Below the pieces are notes generated by a model. That model saw nothing but the letters and a program-made list of their open reading frames with translations. It made no database searches and had not been told where the DNA came from. This document shows positions 1 through 11,772 of a stretch of 64,000 nucleotides of DNA, piece by piece; position 1 is the stretch's first letter; every line of letters begins with the position of its first letter. The stretch covers positions 26,397,971-26,461,970 of the forward strand of contig NC_003070.9 in the NCBI RefSeq assembly GCF_000001735.4. The letters are read 5' to 3'. The position numbers were made by a program, and so were the translations under genes. The DNA comes from Arabidopsis thaliana. Its lineage: Eukaryota > Streptophyta > Magnoliopsida > Brassicales > Brassicaceae.

Positions 1-2737
1 TATACTAAGGTATGCTTTTAGTGAAAGGATTAAAATTCCTTACAACCCATCTCAAACTTGTATTGAATAAAATAACTGGTCTAATGTGTTTTTAAATTAA
101 AGTGTTGTAGTATAATCTATAACCTTTTTTTTTTTTTGGCAAAGACTATATATTCTATAACTATGTCATAAAAACAGTCAAGATTTTTTGTAAGTATTTA
201 ATTTTTAAATATGCATCATTTTCATTTTGATAATATTCTAGCTATTAAATACGATAATTGAGATTATTAATTAAATTTTTGAATTTATGTATATAGTTTG
301 TTTATCTGAATTCACCTATCAAAATGAATTCACGTATATTGTTTGTAATTTTATTGTCTAATTTATTTTCGAAAACAAAGTCTTCTAATTATTAAAATTT
401 CAAATCCGAAACTACAAAATTTATAACATCCAAAACGCTAATTGTATTTCGATAAAATTGTCTCAATTGATTTCTTTCTAAAATTTTATGAATTAAAATT
501 ATTTTAAAAAAAATTAATAAAATATCATGGTTTCAATAATATTAATTTATAGAGGTTTATGTAGCTAAAGCCAAGATAAAGAAAGCGAGATTTTTACATC
601 TCTAACTACAATTGTGTACCAATCACCACCAAAACTTAGTCTATGCGTTATTTATTTTGTTTCAGGAGAGCCCTGTTCCGGATCCATCTGAGCTTTTCAC
701 AAATATCTACGTAAAAAGGTTTCGGAGCTTGAGTTAACTTACATTTCTTCTTCATATCCTTTGGACTACATGCACTTGGATATGTTCCTCCACTCAACTC
801 CTGAGATATGCATTTCCTCTTTGCAATTCGCAGTCTTTTGGAGCATAGAAAGGAACTGAGGGCAACACTTTCCATAAACTATAGTCGCGATTATTCCCCA
901 TCACATATCTCCTCTCTAACATTCATTATAACCGCAAACTCATGCAGGAGAATCCGGTTCAATAAATCCAAGACAGTGCAACTAAAACTTGCTCCTGTCA
1001 TTTTAGTTTTCTCAACTCAATTCAAATGTAAAGCCTTTTTGTTTCAGTTTCTCGATTCCATTTTTGGCAACTTTTCGGGATTGTTATCAAAACGTCGATT
1101 CTTTAATTGAAGGGAAAACTATTGTCTCCAAATGTTGTTTTCTTACCCACAGACAACAAACAGATAAATGAGGACGTTTTTGGTCCTATGAAAAATGAAA
1201 ATATATTTGTTTTGTGAAAGTCTAATTTTAGAACAAAATGAAGCATAAAATTGGTTTGCCTCAAAGTTAGGATAACATCAGAAACAAGAAGCAAAGGCAA
1301 AGAGCTCTGCTTATTACTACAACTGTCTTTGTTTGTCTTCTACTTAGCTGTCGGAATGTAGTAAAAATCTAAAGCAAGTGGAGAGGTGAAGACAAAACTC
1401 AATAAACCCGTGTTGTACTCGCCACGCAAAGCATAGTTTTGAAATTCGTAAATCGTAATATCTTCATACCCAAACAAACACTTTTATAATACCAAATCGA
1501 ATAAAGAGAAAAGCATCTCTATGACTCTCTCTATCTACCTTCTCCGTCCGTATCCAAAACGACATCATTGTTCCACCACCTAACTTCAATTTAATTTGCT
1601 TGATCTATTACTACTAATATCTTCATCTTTTTTTTTACTATATTTGTTCATAATTTTAAGAAATAATAAACACATAGATGGAAGTGTTTACATGCTTCTA
1701 ATTTGTTTGGTTGGGGATTTTGGCATGAACATGGCGGACAAATTGTAGTGCTAATAGTAAATGCAAAGAACTCAAGTAATCATAACAAGGTTGGTTCTTT
1801 ATTCCTTTGTGACCTTAGTAGTATTTGGTAGCCGATAGACCCAGTTGAAACCTAACATTAGTTAACTCACACAGTCACACTAAACATGGCGACGTTATCT
1901 TAAATTAAATATTACAGAATATTTTCCATCACATACACAAATAAAAGGAGATGTATTCTCCGTATAAAAACATATAAGTAGATTTCATCGTTACGTATTC
2001 GAATCAAACGATTATACACTGCACGCGGCAACACTAACGAAATGGATTTAAGTCTAAAGTGCAAATGAATATATTTGTGATAATGTTATTGAGTGGCGCT
2101 AGTCGCACACTCAACACTACAAAACGTCGACAATAACGAAAACAAAACATTATTAAGTGGCACCACACACGAGAATATTCGTAGTGAGACACGCTTCTTA
2201 CTCGTTATTCCAACAACAAAAATGTTAAACATAACAATGTACTCTTTTTTTTTTTTGATAAAAGATCAACACAAAATAAAAATACCTTTTAGATTCACTT
2301 TTTCCCGATATTTAGATAACAATCTGTTAAAATCTAGAAATCTAAATTATTTGTGGTTACCAATCCATTTACTTTTAAGAAATTTACTGATCCAAAAACA
2401 AGCGTGTGGTGCACGTGAGAAAGTAGGGTTTGATCAAACCAATCAAAAACTCAAAAGGCTTCTCATCGTTTAGTCTCAGCCGTCGATCTCCTTTTATCGA
2501 GCCCATACAAACTTTCAAGACAAAACATCATCCAGCTGTTTCCATCGAGTTCACAGCTGGCAAAAACCTATCACAAGTTTCCAAAAGCCACCATTAAATT
2601 TCACTCTTACGGTACACCAACACACAGATAATAAAATTTTAATTAATTACCGAAATCTTCAATTAATCCCATCAGTTAGAATAGGTAATTACGTTGGGAT
2701 TGATCATTCAAAACGACTAAAAACCCACATAACTATT
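1..2737. other. intergenic, AT-rich, mostly without genes
   Basis: Low-complexity AT-rich DNA with many stops in all frames. The only coding-like stretch I can argue for is the RALF-like fragment listed separately. The plus-strand open frame at 2093-2473 has unremarkable composition and no recognisable domain. The last 200 bases are the proximal promoter of the GT8 gene. Confidence 0.6.
648..875 (-). pseudogene. possible RALF-like peptide fragment
   Basis: A 75-codon frame with an ATG at 875. Its second half, with the core ACSPKDMKKKCKL followed by a Pro-rich spacer and ICEKLRWIR, resembles the end of short RALF peptides, where CSPK..xC...ANPY.RGCEKI.RC is typical. The region before it (CISQEL) sits where RALFs carry YISY. 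The last cysteine of the family pattern and a clear signal peptide are missing, so this is a degenerate copy, a divergent gene or a chance likeness. I see no splice partner that supplies a secretion signal. Identity is inference from motif spacing. Confidence 0.25.
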
Positions 2738-2762
2738 CACGCGCTTTGTGTGAAAGCGCGTG
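2738..2762. promoter_or_regulatory. perfect 10-bp palindrome with two CGCG boxes, 5-bp loop
   Basis: The arms cacgcgcttt and aaagcgcgtg are exact reverse complements around the loop gtgtg. Each arm holds a CGCG box of the CGCGTG/CACGCG type bound by CAMTA calmodulin-binding transcription activators. It lies 195 bp upstream of the GATL9 start codon, near the likely transcription start. CAMTA control is inference. Confidence 0.45.
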
Positions 2763-2956
2763 TAAACCAAACTTCTCTCTTAAGCCAAATAAAAGAGAGA
2801 CTTGTCCTTCTTCTGCTTCATCTTCTTGCTTTCTTCACTTCTTTAACTCTTTGAGTTATTTATTTCCAGAAGCTTCATAGTTTCTGGAAAATGCTAATCC
2901 ACTAGCGGAATAAAAGACAGATCTTTAATCCACTTTAGAAACCGCGTTTTCTGAAA

Positions 2957-4129
2957 ATGCGGTTGCGTTTTCCGATGAAATCTGCCGTTTTAGCGTTTGC
3001 TATCTTTCTGGTGTTTATTCCACTGTTTTCCGTCGGTATACGGATGATTCCGGGAAGACTCACCGCCGTATCCGCCACCGTCGGAAATGGCTTTGATCTG
3101 GGGTCGTTCGTGGAAGCTCCGGAGTACAGAAACGGCAAGGAGTGCGTGTCTCAATCGTTGAACAGAGAAAACTTCGTGTCGTCTTGCGACGCTTCGTTAG
3201 TTCATGTAGCTATGACGCTTGACTCGGAGTACTTACGTGGCTCAATCGCAGCCGTACATTCAATGCTCCGCCACGCGTCGTGTCCAGAAAACGTCTTCTT
3301 CCATCTCATCGCTGCAGAGTTTGACCCGGCGAGTCCACGCGTTCTGAGTCAACTCGTCCGATCTACTTTCCCGTCGCTAAACTTCAAAGTCTACATTTTC
3401 CGGGAAGATACGGTGATCAACCTTATCTCTTCTTCAATCAGACAAGCTTTAGAGAATCCATTGAACTATGCTCGGAACTACCTCGGAGATATTCTTGATC
3501 CATGCGTAGACAGAGTCATTTACCTAGACTCGGACATCATCGTCGTCGATGACATAACAAAGCTTTGGAACACGAGTTTGACAGGGTCAAGAATCATCGG
3601 AGCTCCGGAGTATTGTCACGCTAACTTCACAAAGTACTTCACTTCAGGTTTCTGGTCCGACCCGGCTTTACCCGGTTTCTTCTCGGGTCGAAAGCCTTGT
3701 TATTTCAACACGGGTGTGATGGTGATGGATCTAGTTAGATGGAGAGAAGGAAACTACAGAGAAAAGCTTGAAACTTGGATGCAGATACAGAAGAAGAAGA
3801 GAATCTACGATTTGGGTTCTTTGCCTCCGTTTCTTCTTGTCTTCGCAGGGAACGTTGAAGCAATTGATCATAGGTGGAACCAACATGGTTTAGGAGGAGA
3901 CAATGTACGAGGAAGTTGTAGGTCTTTGCATAAAGGACCAGTGAGTTTGTTGCATTGGAGTGGTAAAGGTAAGCCATGGGTGAGACTTGATGAGAAGAGA
4001 CCGTGTCCGTTGGATCATTTATGGGAACCGTATGATTTATATGAGCATAAGATTGAAAGAGCTAAAGATCAGTCTTTGTTCGGGTTCTCTTCTTTGTCTG
4101 AGTTAACAGAAGATTCAAGCTTTTTCTGA
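2957..4129 (+). CDS. GATL9: GT8 galacturonosyltransferase-like protein
   Basis: Single-exon gene for a 390-residue type II membrane protein of glycosyltransferase family GT8, GATL clade, expected in the Golgi and linked to pectin or xylan synthesis. A hydrophobic signal anchor spans about residues 8-28. The metal and nucleotide-sugar motif DSD is at 191-193 in [12 protein letters not shown], and the C-terminal HWSGKGKPW motif that binds UDP-sugar is at 333-341. Lack of introns and length near 390 residues are usual for GATLs, which are shorter than GAUTs because they lack the long N-terminal stalk. The first ATG is used; a second in-frame Met at residue 7 would keep the anchor. A five-codon uORF (2891-2905) precedes it. 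I recall this as At1g70090 (GATL9/LGT8). Donor and acceptor sugars are not shown by sequence. Confidence 0.93.
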   Translation: MRLRFPMKSAVLAFAIFLVFIPLFSVGIRMIPGRLTAVSATVGNGFDLGSFVEAPEYRNGKECVSQSLNRENFVSSCDASLVHVAMTLDSEYLRGSIAAVHSMLRHASCPENVFFHLIAAEFDPASPRVLSQLVRSTFPSLNFKVYIFREDTVINLISSSIRQALENPLNYARNYLGDILDPCVDRVIYLDSDIIVVDDITKLWNTSLTGSRIIGAPEYCHANFTKYFTSGFWSDPALPGFFSGRKPCYFNTGVMVMDLVRWREGNYREKLETWMQIQKKKRIYDLGSLPPFLLVFAGNVEAIDHRWNQHGLGGDNVRGSCRSLHKGPVSLLHWSGKGKPWVRLDEKRPCPLDHLWEPYDLYEHKIERAKDQSLFGFSSLSELTEDSSFF

Positions 4130-5060
4130 AGAGTTTGTGTAAGTCAACAACATTCTTTTTACTTGTTATTGTAGTTTTGGGTTATTACAAATACATTGTT
4201 GAGGATTTATTTTTTGACTGTTGGTTGTGTAAAAATTGACTTGTGTGAGAGAAGAGTTTGTAGAAGCTATTGATGAGGACTAGTTAGAAGAATTCTTTGT
4301 TTGGAATTTGTATTTTGTTGTGTTCTTTCCCTAAATGGTTATGTTGATCTCAATTTTCTGTATTTAGAGTCTTTTCAAGAATATGCAGCGAGTGTGTTGT
4401 TAGCATGAAATAAACCCCAAGTTTGTTAAACTATGTCATTGTAGATTACATATAAGATTACATCTTAGAATGGTTAGAAGTTACTTGCTATGGTAAAGAA
4501 AAGAGTTATTTGAATCTGTCCGCAATGATGAAGCAGTGTGAGATAAATGAAGAAGAATGGAGACATTAAAGGCTTGGCTCCTCGGAAACATAAGTTTTCA
4601 AACTGGACACACAATTGTAAGTATGTAACTGTTCACATATTTAAGTCTGCTCCATAGTCAAACTTCAAAGTTCAAAGAACTCATCTTCTTTTTTTTTTGG
4701 GTCAAGACATAAAATAACTCATCTTAAACGGCAAGATTTGGGCTGTTAGTGGGCTGGATTGGGTTGACCTGTTAAGTAATACGATGTACGTATTCCTCGT
4801 TTCTAAATGCTTTTTGAAAACGATAATGAAAATGTTAAATCACACATTAGAAATTTGTGAAAAGGATGTCCGTACCTGCATTGGTTTAATGTTTGTATAT
4901 GACATTCATATAGTAAAAGAATGTGAAAGTACCTTCGACTTTGATTGTTATCAATATCGACTATTTTTAACTATCAACATTAGTCAGTTAAACTAGTTAA
5001 TAATCGCTTTTGTCCCCGCCTAATAGTTTAGTTAGTACAACACTTTCTTACTTACCATCT
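4130..5060 (+). other. 3' UTR of GATL9 and intergenic
   Basis: Holds the 3' UTR of the upstream gene to roughly 4.4 kb, then AT-rich spacer. No coding-like frame stands out. A pyrimidine-rich stretch from about 5.05 kb marks the 5' UTR of the next gene. Confidence 0.5.
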
Positions 5061-5349
5061 TCCGACAAAGGTCCCACTGTCTCTTGTCTTCATTCTCATC
5101 CTTGTATCTGATCTGATCTCTTCTTCTTCTTTTTCTTCCTCTCTCTCTCACTCAAATCTGTAATTGGGATTTTTCGACCCAAAATTAACAACTCCTTATA
5201 AGTTTTCTTGATAGGTCCTCTTTGTGTTTTTTTCCTCACAAAGTTTCCAACTTTGAAATGTATTTGTGAATCTTCACTTGTTACTACTTTTTGTGTCCAT
5301 CATTATTTTGGAAGTAACACAATTGTGTGGGCTATCTTCACTTTTTCAG

Positions 5350-5744
5350 GTAATCTTACAAGATTGCCACTAGATTCTCTTTTTTGTTTTTCTTTTTGGA
5401 ATTGTAATGATAACTTTTCTTAGTGTCAATCATTGATGAGTGTTTGGCTCTCTCTCTTTGCTTATTCAATTATTGAAGCTCACTCTCAATTAGTTATATT
5501 TTTTTAAGAAGAATCTGAGTTTGCTCACCAAGAGGTTGAAAAATGCTGAAGTTGAAAGTGTCTATTAATTACTAAACCAAGATTATATGTGTTTTTCCTC
5601 TCTTTACTACAATTATTCTGCTTTACAGTGAAGCTACTATTGGATGCTAAAAAATTGGTATAGTTTTAGCTCAAATCCAAGTTGATTCTGGCTTTGTTCA
5701 AGTTTGAAAGTGATAAGAATTTTCTTTGGTTTTGTGTGGATTAG
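5350..5744 (+). other. probable 5' UTR intron
   Basis: A tttttcag/gtaatc donor at 5350 and a tggattag acceptor ending at 5744 bracket AT-rich, T-rich DNA between the pyrimidine-rich leader and the ATG at 5766. Leader introns are common in this kind of gene. No transcript evidence is available here. Confidence 0.5.
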
Positions 5745-5765
5745 GATTCTTTCTGGTGAGCATTA

Positions 5766-7862
5766 ATGGTGGATATGGAAGTTGGTATTGCCAGTGGTGA
5801 AGATAAGGTAATACCCATTTGTCTACTCCAACGTCATTTTGATGTGTTTGTGCCTAATTATTGACATTACTGTCAATGTCCTATGATCTGTTTTGCATTT
5901 GTGTGGTTTCTTGATTTGTCATAGTTAGTTAGGTGTTATATGACTTGTTTGTGGATTGATAAACAGATAACGACCGCGGCTTCATCGAATCAAGAACTGC
6001 AAGTGTCTGTTTCGTTTGGTAAGTTTGAGAATGATTCACTTTCATGGGAGAAGTTTTCATCTTTTTCTCCAAACAAGTATTTGGAAGAAGTGGAGAAGTG
6101 TGCAACTGCTGGATCAGTAGCTCAGAAGAAGGCTTATTTCGAATCACATTACAAGAAGATTGCTGAGAGGAGAGCTGATATCATCATGGAGCAGGAGAAA
6201 CTTTTGGAGAGGAATGCATCTTTCAGGCCGAATATTCAGAACCGGGAAAGAACAGACGATAGTGACAATGACGAGTCAATGATGATCGAGTTTAGTACCG
6301 GTTATGGATCTAACGGTGAAAGTACTTCAGAAGAAGATAAGCTTGTGACCGTCATTGTTACTGAAGTGAATGAGACATGTAACCATAAGCCTCTTGAAGA
6401 AACTATGGATTTCAAGGAATGTCGAAGCTCGGTTGATACTGGGGATGATCTGAGTACCCTGAAGTTGGAGGAGAAACTTGAAGAGATTGTTCAAGTGGAG
6501 GATAAAGAGAAAGTAGAAGAGGTTATTTGTATGAAGGAAGAAGTAAAAGAAGATGTTCCATCAAAGGATACTGGAGAAATGAGTGAAACACTAATGAAGG
6601 AGACGAAGAAAGAGAAAGATCATAATCCAATCAAGAAGACTGATAAAAATGTGCGAACTAACCATATGAGAGCCTCTCCCAAGGTAAAACACCATAAGCT
6701 TCCTCATATAGTTTTATGTGTAATGTCTTTAAATGACTGTGTCTTCGTCTTACAGTCTAACCAGGTGACGAAGAAACCGGTAACGAGCAAGGTTGTAAGT
6801 GGTAGGAAAACTCAACCAAGCAAGGAAAAAAGCATGACAAAGGCAACAAATAAAGCAGCATCACCTGTTTTAAAACCTCCAGGGTTTTCAACTCCAAGAG
6901 TGTCTAAGTCAGCTTCAACAATAAGTTCAATGTCTACTTCTCGCTCTTCAGTAAAGAAGGAAAGTGTCTCAACTTTACTGAGAAAGAAACAAACCGCTCC
7001 AAAGTCATTGCCCATTTCTCTCAATGTGGATCAGTCGGTCTCCGATCCTACTGCTGTTCCAACAACAAGAAAATCGTTGATCATGGAACGAATGGGAGAT
7101 AAAGACATCGTTAGACGTGCATTTAAGAGTTTTCAGAAGAGTTTCGACCAAATGAAATCTACTGATGATGGGCAAGATACAGCTCCAAAGCAGGTATAGT
7201 CTAATAGTGTTTCACCAAGTGATAAAGATTCTACTGGTTTATAACTAAATATCGATTCATACTTCCAATGTTTGACACCAGGTTCTTGCAAAGGCAACTG
7301 CTGTTCAGAGGTTAGGTACAACTGGTCAGAAAAATGTCAGGTATAACAGAGACATGCATCACCATCTAGAGTTTTCTATTACTCATCGTGTCTTGTTTGA
7401 ATCCTAAATCTGTTTTCTTGTAACAGGCTTGCAAAATCAGATGGCACGGAGAGAAAAGGTCCTAACTCTCACCGTTCTTCATCTGTTGTATCAAAAAGCA
7501 ACGGGACAGCCGAGAAACAGAAGGACGTAAGATGTTTTATGAGCAAGCCAAACCATGTTCACCTTATCCTCTGATATAACAAGTTTAACAATTCCTCAGA
7601 TAGCTAATATTTCTTCTTCAAATTCAGCCTTCTAGGCTTGGCACAAGAGCTGTAGAGAGGATACATTTACAGGCGAAACCGAAGGTATTAACTGAGAAGA
7701 AAACCGTGTTGCATATCTTTCATTAGTGTATGATCTCTGAGCATTGTTGTCTGATATCAGGCAGAAGCAAGCAATGTCAAAACTCGGAGGCAAAGTCTAA
7801 ATCCAAAAGAAAACCCCATTCAAGGACCTCTCCCAAAAGGCTATTCAGACAAAGTACTATGA
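5766..7862 (+). CDS. WVD2-like/TPX2-related basic protein, seven coding exons
   Basis: Coding exons 5766-5807, 5967-6683, 6756-7193, 7282-7340, 7427-7526, 7628-7684 and 7761-7862 join in frame to give 504 residues. Residues about 29-82 contain the conserved block found near the N terminus of WVD2-like and related proteins (WEKFSSFSPNKYLEEVEKC, then GSVAQKKAYFESHYKKIAER). The middle is acidic and lysine-rich; the rest is a Ser/Lys/Pro-rich basic tail typical of microtubule-associated proteins. I do not see a complete canonical C-terminal TPX2 domain, so microtubule binding is inferred from family likeness. The 5' leader seems to have an intron near 5350-5744, ending just before the start codon. 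The short first exon encodes only MVDMEVGIASGEDK. I recall At1g70100, once described as neurofilament-like. Confidence 0.85.
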
Positions 7863-8267
7863 TGTAGCAGTCTTCATTTCACGAACTTTGATATGTAACA
7901 GGTGACTATTGTTTTTATCTGATCTTCTGAAGCACAAGGCTAAGGGCTCCACCAACATTTTTCAGCAAAAAGATCAAATATCTCCAAACTTTCAAATGAT
8001 GTTTGTTATATAGAGAAGTCATTACGTTTGTGGAGAAGTAAGTATTATACAGTCTTGTGTCAATGTATGTGTATAGAGTCTGTAGACTATAAACGTGAGG
8101 ATGATGTTATTAACATACTTGAATATCAATCCTGTTATTTCTCGTGGAAGTACTGTTTTTTTTAATATACATTCTTCTTATATACTTGCAAATTTATTAG
8201 AATCAGCTTCAGACTTACATTTTCAATAGAAATCAAGAACCTGCGAGACCTTATAGGTTTAAATCTT

Positions 8268-10353
8268 TTACCGACCATGAGAGACAAAGGATTCAGTGAA
8301 GGTCAAGGGAGCGATGGAACAGGACTCTGGAGAATCAGCTGCTTCACCTGAGATTTCAGTACCTCGATGAACTTCTCGAGTTTGCACAATGTCAAGTAAG
8401 TTATGAGGAAGCTGAGCCACACTGTCCAATAATTGAATGACGCTAGACATGTTTGGTCTGATGGCTGCTACTGGATGAGAACAGAATAAGCCAAGTTTCA
8501 GAACAAGTGCCGCTTGCTCCTCAACATATTCCTGACCAATCTTATGATCAAGAACCTGCATGATATCTTCATTCTCCCAACACTCTAGCACCCAATCAGT
8601 CAGTACCATCTCTCTTTGTGATGCTCGTGGCAATATGGGTTTTCGCCCGCAAGCAATCTCTAGCATCACTATTCCAAACGCAAATACATCTGATCTTGTA
8701 CTTGCCTTTCCTGTTCTTGAGAGCTCAGGTGAAATATACCCAAGTGTACCTTCCAAGTAACAACATTTTGAGTGAGAAGTTCCTTTTTGGGGCTATAAGT
8801 CTCCAATACAAATAAGTAGAATATTTAAAGGTACCTGCCACATGAGAGGTCTGAGGATCAGTCCCATGATCGCAGAGCTTCGCGAGACCAAAGTCACCAA
8901 GTTTAGCATTCATATTAGCGTCAAGAAGGATGTTGGCTGGTTTAATATCCCTGTGGATAATGACCTGCACCCATTGTTGGTGCAAATAATAAAGTCCAGA
9001 AGCTACGTCTTTGATGATCTTGAATCTCTGTGACCAATCAAGATTCCCAGTCTGTTGATGGTAAAGGAACTTATCAAGACTTCCTTTGGCCATACAATCA
9101 TACACCAAGTAGAGTTCACCTTTGTGTCTGCAGTAGCCTTGAAGCCGAACTAAGTTAGGATGTCTGAGACGCCCAATGGTTGCAATCTCAGCAATAAACT
9201 CTCTCATTCCTTGTCTTGAGTCATGAGAAACCATCTTCACCGCTATCTCTACGTTGGACACTGGTAAAGTTCCTTTATAGACTTTCCCAAATCCTCCTTT
9301 ACCAAGAACCTCAGTATCCTTGAAACCCTTTGTAGCAATATGCAGATCTTTGAAAGCAAACCTATGAGGACCAAACTGAACTTCCCAGTCCTCAAGAACT
9401 TCCAATAGCTTCTTCCTCTTCAGGAAAAGCCATAAACTGAGACTCAAGATAATGAGTATGATGACTCCTGATACAGTTAAACTGATTGTCAAAATCCCAT
9501 TTGGACTCTGGATCCATGGCTGATTATAACGAGGAATTTTGGGAAGGCGAGAGGGGTCTATATCTGGAGTAGTCCCATTCATCTTGAACGTCCATCCCAA
9601 TATATAGTGAGATGCAGTTAGGTCCCCTGTAGTTGAAGTGAATCCAACATACATAAGTTCAAGCAAATATGGAGAAAGATCCTTTTCAAGAGAAAGAAGT
9701 GGAATCTTTGGCTTAGGGACATAAAGAGGATGAAGTGTGACATTAATCTGTTTCTGTTTACTGTCATACTCAATCCAGATTTGCATAGGTTGTCCACTGT
9801 TAAGCAAGAGACTTCGAAATGTACCGTTATCCATGTAATAACCCGCTAAAGCAACTGTATCTGAAACTAAAGTATTGATATCAATGCCAACATGGTTAGC
9901 ATCTTTGTCCTCGAATTGTTGGTCAACTTTAGTATCGAGCTCAACAGCTACTATATGATTTTTTGGATCTCCCATGTTGCTCCTATTGAAAAGTCCAAGG
10001 TAAGTGGTGGGAAAAGTAGGAGACAGATCTCTCGTTGGACAGATAACAAAGGCAATTCCATATCCTCCATATATTCCATTATGAAACTCAATAGAGAAAA
10101 CGAAAGTGGTGGAGAAGGAAGAAACTGTACCGTTCACTGAGTTCTTGAATCGAAGTTGGTCATTATAGAAAACTTGACCAGTTGTTTGTGGTGTAGAATT
10201 TGTGAGTCTGATCAGACCATTGTTGTTTATATATGCTGATCCACTGGTGTACATATTTCCACTGGTGTTGAACTCTACACCGTTTGGGTTTGGTCTCTGA
10301 CATACGACGCTCTCGGGGACGAAGAACAGTACCAGAAACAACAACAACACCAT
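8268..10353 (-). CDS. LECRK51: L-type lectin receptor-like kinase (clade V)
   Basis: Two exons, 10353-8835 and 8749-8268, encode 666 residues. A signal peptide (1-18) is followed by a legume-lectin domain (about 25-260) with the metal-ligand block VAVELDT (E138, D140) and NHVGIDI (H154). A transmembrane helix spans about 287-310. The kinase has the glycine loop GKGGFGKV (351-358), the catalytic Lys363, HRD (467-469) and DFG (487-489), so it is an RD kinase. The intron splits the Gly codon just before TLGYISPELS in the activation segment. The start is the ATG at 10353; the open frame runs seven codons further up but without an ATG. A 5' UTR intron is likely (donor near 10613). It forms a tandem pair with the gene at 11773. 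I recall At1g70110, LecRK-V.1. Ligand unknown. Confidence 0.92.
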
Positions 10354-10950
10354 AATCTTGATAAGATAACACAACCAAAATATTCATGACAATTGCCAAG
10401 AAAACATCTTTAGGGAGAGTCAACACAGAGAATCATTCAATACCATTGAGCCAGCAACATAAATATATTTCTGAAAATTATAAAATTCGATTTTGCCATT
10501 GAACCGTTCTTTTAAAATAAAGTATGCAACATAGTCTCTGGGAATTTTAAGGCATAAAGTCTCTTCCTTTCTTGATTACTTTATACACAAGAAAAAGAGA
10601 GATTTAGAGACTTACCAATGCTTTGAGAATCAAGCGACTCTGTTACAAATAGTTGAAGACAAAATGTTTGTTTCGTTTCTAATTCGACTTCTGGTTTCGG
10701 CTTCTGGTTACCAATACTTTACTTTTTACATGTTTCCTTTCTTTTTCCCCTTTACGTTTTTGTTATTTTTCCTCTCTTTTTTTGCATATTTATTTGATTC
10801 TAGATATTCATCGCCGCAAATTGTGTATTATTAAGAGATATTCATCGCCTATAAAAATTATTATCAATTAGATATTCATATAAAACCAGATTTCTAAACA
10901 AGAGAATAATTATTAAACCTTCTCAATCATCTTCCTTCAATCGTGACACA
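10354..10950. other. shared upstream region of two divergent genes
   Basis: Lies between the minus-strand lectin kinase and the plus-strand small membrane protein. It carries the 5' UTR of the kinase with a probable leader intron; a gtaagt-type donor read on the minus strand sits near 10613. The rest is T-rich promoter DNA. Confidence 0.5.
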
Positions 10951-11627
10951 ATGAGTGACACACGAAGAACATCAGGAGACACCTCCGGCGAGCTCCGGTT
11001 ACTAGGTTTACTAATTTTGGCCTGGGCAATATTGCTAGCTTGTGGTTTGCTAGCGAACCAAGAAACTCCTGTCGCGCCGAATATAGAAATAGCTTCTATG
11101 GATTTCACTGTGCGTAATATTACACAAACTCGTCTCAGTGCAAATTGGGATTTATTGATAAGGGTCCCCAGTAACCTTCCTAATGCCTATATATGTCTCC
11201 AAGGAGACATTCAAGCTTCATTGTTTTACAAGACTATTAATCTTGTTACCTCATCTGCACAAAGGTTATATATAATTTATTCGATTATAAATTAATCTTA
11301 TAGTATTTTATTTAAAACTGTTTATAATTCTGACAAAAAATTGCTTGCATATAAAATAGGTATATCGATCTCAAATCTGGCACAGCTCAACAAATTAGGG
11401 TTTCAGTAGAAGAAGATATTGACGGTTTGATTAGGAAAAGGATTATCAAAGATATCAAAGAAAAGAGAGAAGTGAAGTTCGGATCGCAGTTGTTTCTAAC
11501 GGATTGTAGAAAAGGGACCACAGGAGTTATGAGCTATGCGTGCGATATAACCATGTTGCGGTTCGAGCCAGGTTCTGAGACCAAGGCGTCTAAATTTGGA
11601 GACAACCCTAGCTGTTTTAATTTTTGA
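10951..11627 (+). CDS. small single-pass membrane protein, unknown function (DUF1163-type)
   Basis: Exons 10951-11264 and 11360-11627 join inside an Arg codon to give 193 residues. A charged N-terminal tail is followed by one hydrophobic segment at about 17-36 (LRLLGLLILAWAILLACGLL) and a soluble beta-rich C-terminal part. The layout (short cytosolic tail, one helix, then a domain with SMDFTVRNIT and WDLLIRVPS) resembles the NDR1/HIN1-like LEA-2 fold, where a similar strand follows the helix. I recall this as a DUF1163 family member, At1g70120. It sits on the plus strand between two minus-strand lectin kinases and ends 146 bp before the stop of the second, so that pair is convergent. Role unknown. 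Confidence 0.75.
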
Positions 11628-11772
11628 TTAGTTATTTTGCAAAGATTTGATTTTACTCTTTCTTTAAAATTAGAGTCAATCTATGTAATTCTCACTTGTT
11701 ACTATTAATTAATGGAAACAGAGAAACAACCATTTCATACAATCTCAACCCTACAATATAAATGATCATTAG

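Noticed and set aside
2093-2473. 126-codon frame upstream of GATL9
   Set aside because: No domain, composition like random AT-rich DNA, overlaps poly-T.
10163-10426. 87-codon minus-strand frame as a separate gene
   Set aside because: It overlaps the lectin kinase start in another frame and has no domain. Only its uORF role is kept as a finding.
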